Shown: positions 7,136-8,979 of the stretch, in pieces
How positions within the stretch are numbered: the stretch's first letter is position 1
Layout: every line of letters starts with the position of its first letter
Origin: Spirochaetota bacterium
Lineage (GTDB): Bacteria; Spirochaetota; B62-G9; DRHN01
Assembly (NCBI GenBank): GCA_023136305.1
Contig: JAGLSF010000068.1
Span: 1 to 8,979, forward strand
Length of the DNA: 8,979 bases
Direction of reading: 5' to 3'
Made by a program: the position numbers and the translations under genes
The notes under the pieces: generated by a model
What the model saw: the letters and a program-made list of their open reading frames with translations, nothing else
The model's database searches: none
What the model was told of the DNA's origin: nothing

Positions 7136-7166
7136 TTGAATAATTATTGTAATATGTTATTATAGT
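7136..7166 (+). promoter_or_regulatory. Possible internal promoter before the binding-protein gene
   Basis: The gap between the EthD-like gene and the binding protein becomes sharply AT-rich from about 7125 to 7165. It contains TTGAAT (7136-7141), a 16-bp spacer and TATTAT (7158-7163), with a shifted alternative TATAGT at 7161-7166. This would give the transporter its own transcript in addition to read-through from the operon promoter. AT-rich DNA produces such matches easily, so confidence is moderate to low. Confidence 0.42.
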
Positions 7167-7209
7167 ACATCGTATCACCCATATGAACAATTTTAAGGAG
7201 GAAATGCAT

Positions 7210-8823
7210 ATGAAAAAGGTTCTGTTTGTCGTCATCATGCTTTTATTGCTGCCAGCACTCACCCTGTTTGCGGGCAGCGACGAAGCCGAAAAGCAGGTCA
7301 GTGAATTACGGGTAACCTTCGCGTGGCCGACCTACCTCGATCCTGCAGTCGGGTCCGATTTCTCGAGCTCCTCTTCATTCGTAAACCTCTACGATACTAT
7401 GGTGTATCCAACGCCTGAGGGCGGTGTAAAAGTCAATGTGGCTGAACGCTGGGATACCACTGCAGACGGTCTCACCTGGACCTTCCATCTGCGAAAAGGG
7501 GTGAAATTCCACGACGGGACTGAACTGACCGCAGAAGACGTAGCGTTCACCATGGACAGGATCACCCAAATCGGTGAGGGATACGGATACATGTTCAGCG
7601 GAAAGGTTGAGAGCGCCGATGTAGTCGACAATTACACGGTCCGGTTCAATCTCTCTGAACCCTATGGACCATTTCTCATCACCCTGGTGCGTCTCTATAT
7701 ACTGAACAAGGACCTGGTCATGGCAAATATCAAGGCCGACGGTACATATGGGGACATGGGCGATTATGCAAAGGAGTGGCTCCTGACCAACGACGCCGGC
7801 TCCGGGCCCTACAAGGTGAAGGATGCGAGGCTTGAAGAGTATGTGCTCATGGAAAAATTCGACGACTACTGGGGTTATTTTGCACACAATGCGCCCGACA
7901 GTGTGAAGTTTATCGGGACAACCGAAGCCGTTACCGTCAGGACCATGATGTCCCGGCAGGAACTTGAAATCGGTGACCAGTGGCAGTCGGTTGAGGCGCT
8001 CAACTCTCTCGATAATATTGAAGGGGTTGAAATTGCAACCATGTCCTATGGCACGGTGTTTTCCTTCATGATGCACACACGGAAACCTCCCACGGATGAT
8101 GTCCACTTCAGGCGCGCTTTAGCCTATGCACTGGATTATCAAACAGTTGTAGATAAGATCTTTCCCGGTGCTATTATAGCCCAGGGCCCGGTCTCTCCCG
8201 GTTATCCTGGTCATTGGTCAGGTTTTCCAACTTCCGAGCTGAATCTGGACAAGGCCATGGCGGAACTTAAAAAATCAAAATACTACAACCAGCTGGATGA
8301 ATACCCGGTGGAAATTCACTGGATTGCTGAAGTGCCGGATGAGGAAAAGGTAGCGCTTCTGGCCCTGTCCAACTTCTCAGATATAGGGATAAAGGTCAGC
8401 GTGGTAAAGGTTCCGTGGCTTTCCGTGGTGGAGGAGATGGGAAACCAGGAACAGAGCCCGAACATCGTTACCGTTTTTGTCGCACCCCATTATCCTGAAG
8501 CTGGTTCCATGCTTTCATCGAGATATCACTCGAGCTCGGCACCGACCTGGGAACAGAACGAATGGCTGCTTGATTCCGATATGGACAATAAGCTCGACGA
8601 TGCCATCGCTACCATCGACATGGACGAGAGATATGAGAAGTATGAGGCCATTCAGAAAACAATCAACGATCTGCAGCCCTCGCTGCACCTGTTCGAGCAG
8701 GCGCAGAAGCATCCCTATCAGGCCTCGTACATCGACTGGCCGGCAACAACCGGTGAGAAGATACCTGTTATGGGATATGACTTTGCCGCGAACCTGATTT
8801 CAGTATATCCTGAAAGAAAGTAG
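7210..8823 (+). CDS. ABC transporter solute-binding protein, family 5 (peptide/nickel/opine class)
   Basis: The 537-residue precursor is the periplasmic receptor of a DppA/OppA-type importer. It starts with a classical Sec signal peptide: MKK, a hydrophobic core, then LTLFA with probable cleavage after A21. No lipobox cysteine is present, so the protein should be soluble in the periplasm. The family signature lies at residues 78-118, including WTFHLRKGVKFHDGTELT (90-107) and AEDVAFTMDRI. A second conserved block is FRRALAYALDYQTVVDKI (300-317). The ATG at 7210 is chosen because AAGGAGG (7195-7201) is eight bases upstream; in-frame ATGs at 7183 and 7204 are before or too close to that site. 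It follows the catabolic genes and precedes a permease gene, with a terminator between. The ligand is unknown. Family 5 proteins bind peptides, nickel chelates, opines, glutathione and oligosaccharides, so a peptide-like or cyclic amide ligand is only an inference from the neighbours. Confidence 0.95.
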   Translation: MKKVLFVVIMLLLLPALTLFAGSDEAEKQVSELRVTFAWPTYLDPAVGSDFSSSSSFVNLYDTMVYPTPEGGVKVNVAERWDTTADGLTWTFHLRKGVKFHDGTELTAEDVAFTMDRITQIGEGYGYMFSGKVESADVVDNYTVRFNLSEPYGPFLITLVRLYILNKDLVMANIKADGTYGDMGDYAKEWLLTNDAGSGPYKVKDARLEEYVLMEKFDDYWGYFAHNAPDSVKFIGTTEAVTVRTMMSRQELEIGDQWQSVEALNSLDNIEGVEIATMSYGTVFSFMMHTRKPPTDDVHFRRALAYALDYQTVVDKIFPGAIIAQGPVSPGYPGHWSGFPTSELNLDKAMAELKKSKYYNQLDEYPVEIHWIAEVPDEEKVALLALSNFSDIGIKVSVVKVPWLSVVEEMGNQEQSPNIVTVFVAPHYPEAGSMLSSRYHSSSAPTWEQNEWLLDSDMDNKLDDAIATIDMDERYEKYEAIQKTINDLQPSLHLFEQAQKHPYQASYIDWPATTGEKIPVMGYDFAANLISVYPERK

Positions 8824-8852
8824 TACCAGTTGTTGAAAAGAGTGCATAACCA

Positions 8853-8888
8853 AAAAGGAAGGGAAGTGAGTCTTCCCTTCCTTTTATT
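8853..8888 (+). terminator. Intrinsic terminator after the binding-protein gene
   Basis: AAAAGGAAGGGAAG (8853-8866) and CTTCCCTTCCTTTT (8872-8885) form a perfect 14-bp stem around the five-base loop TGAGT, running into a T-rich stretch (8882-8888). It begins 29 bases after the stop at 8823. Because the next gene, on the same strand, is a permease of the same transporter class, it probably works as a partial terminator that leaves more binding protein than permease mRNA. The A-rich left arm would also allow some function on the opposite strand. Confidence 0.88.
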
Positions 8889-8937
8889 TGCCCCGTCACA
8901 GTAACATCATGATTTTTGGGAGATATATCGAAACCAC

Positions 8938-8979
8938 ATGAGAATCGTAAAATATATACTCAAGCGGCTGCTTCATTCG
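8938..8979 (+). CDS. ABC transporter permease, DppB/OppB type, first 14 codons
   Basis: The frame starts MRIVKYILKRLLHS and runs off the right edge. The opening pattern, a short basic and hydrophobic stretch with YILKRLL, is characteristic of DppB-type inner-membrane permeases, which usually begin with RYILRRLL-like sequence before the first membrane helix. Its place directly after a family-5 binding protein supports the call. No in-frame ATG lies upstream before the stop at 8902-8904. The only Shine-Dalgarno-like match, GGGAGA (8918-8923), is 14 bases away, so initiation may be weak. Too little is visible to say more. Confidence 0.72.
   Translation, partial: MRIVKYILKRLLHS

Noticed and set aside
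7375..8106. Minus-strand open frame of 243 codons opposite the binding-protein gene
   Set aside because: The plus-strand frame carries the signal peptide and the family-5 signature; the antisense frame shows nothing recognisable.
1..8979. CRISPR array, insertion sequence, tRNA or rRNA gene
   Set aside because: No regularly spaced repeats, transposase frame, terminal inverted repeats or recognisable tRNA/rRNA sequence were seen on either strand.

Overview
The window looks like a diderm bacterial chromosome segment of moderately high GC, judged by eye. The M48 lipoprotein and a secreted solute-binding protein imply a cell envelope with a periplasm. The binding-protein leader (ending LTLFA|GSDEAE) and the general style would fit a free-living spirochaete. 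That placement is a weak inference; nothing here fixes the taxonomy.

Layout: positions 1-805 hold the 5' part of a leftward gene for an M48 zinc-metalloprotease lipoprotein, cut by the window edge. Positions 806-970 form a divergent control region. Two good sigma70-type promoters sit back to back there, with a 13-bp palindrome inside the leftward promoter and a possible 11-codon leader ORF before the rightward genes. From 971 everything reads rightward: hydantoinase/oxoprolinase subunit A (971-3058), subunit B (3055-4734, overlapping A by ATGA), an Asp/Glu/hydantoin racemase-family protein (4788-5570), an M24 metallopeptidase of the Xaa-Pro type (5577-6656), a small EthD-like protein (6745-7122), a secreted family-5 ABC solute-binding protein (7210-8823), a strong intrinsic terminator (8853-8888), and the first 14 codons of a DppB-type permease running off the right edge (8938-8979).

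How the genes may work together: the region reads as an uptake-and-degradation locus for a cyclic or linear amide. A peptide-class ABC transporter would bring the compound in. The A/B pair would open a lactam, hydantoin or similar ring at the cost of ATP. The racemase would interconvert stereoisomers of an intermediate, and the M24 enzyme would cleave a resulting dipeptide or amide bond. The actual substrate cannot be read from the sequence. One testable idea is that it is a proline-containing cyclic dipeptide or a related lactam, because the A/B, M24 and peptide-transporter combination would open, cut and import such a compound. No transcription regulator is visible within the window.
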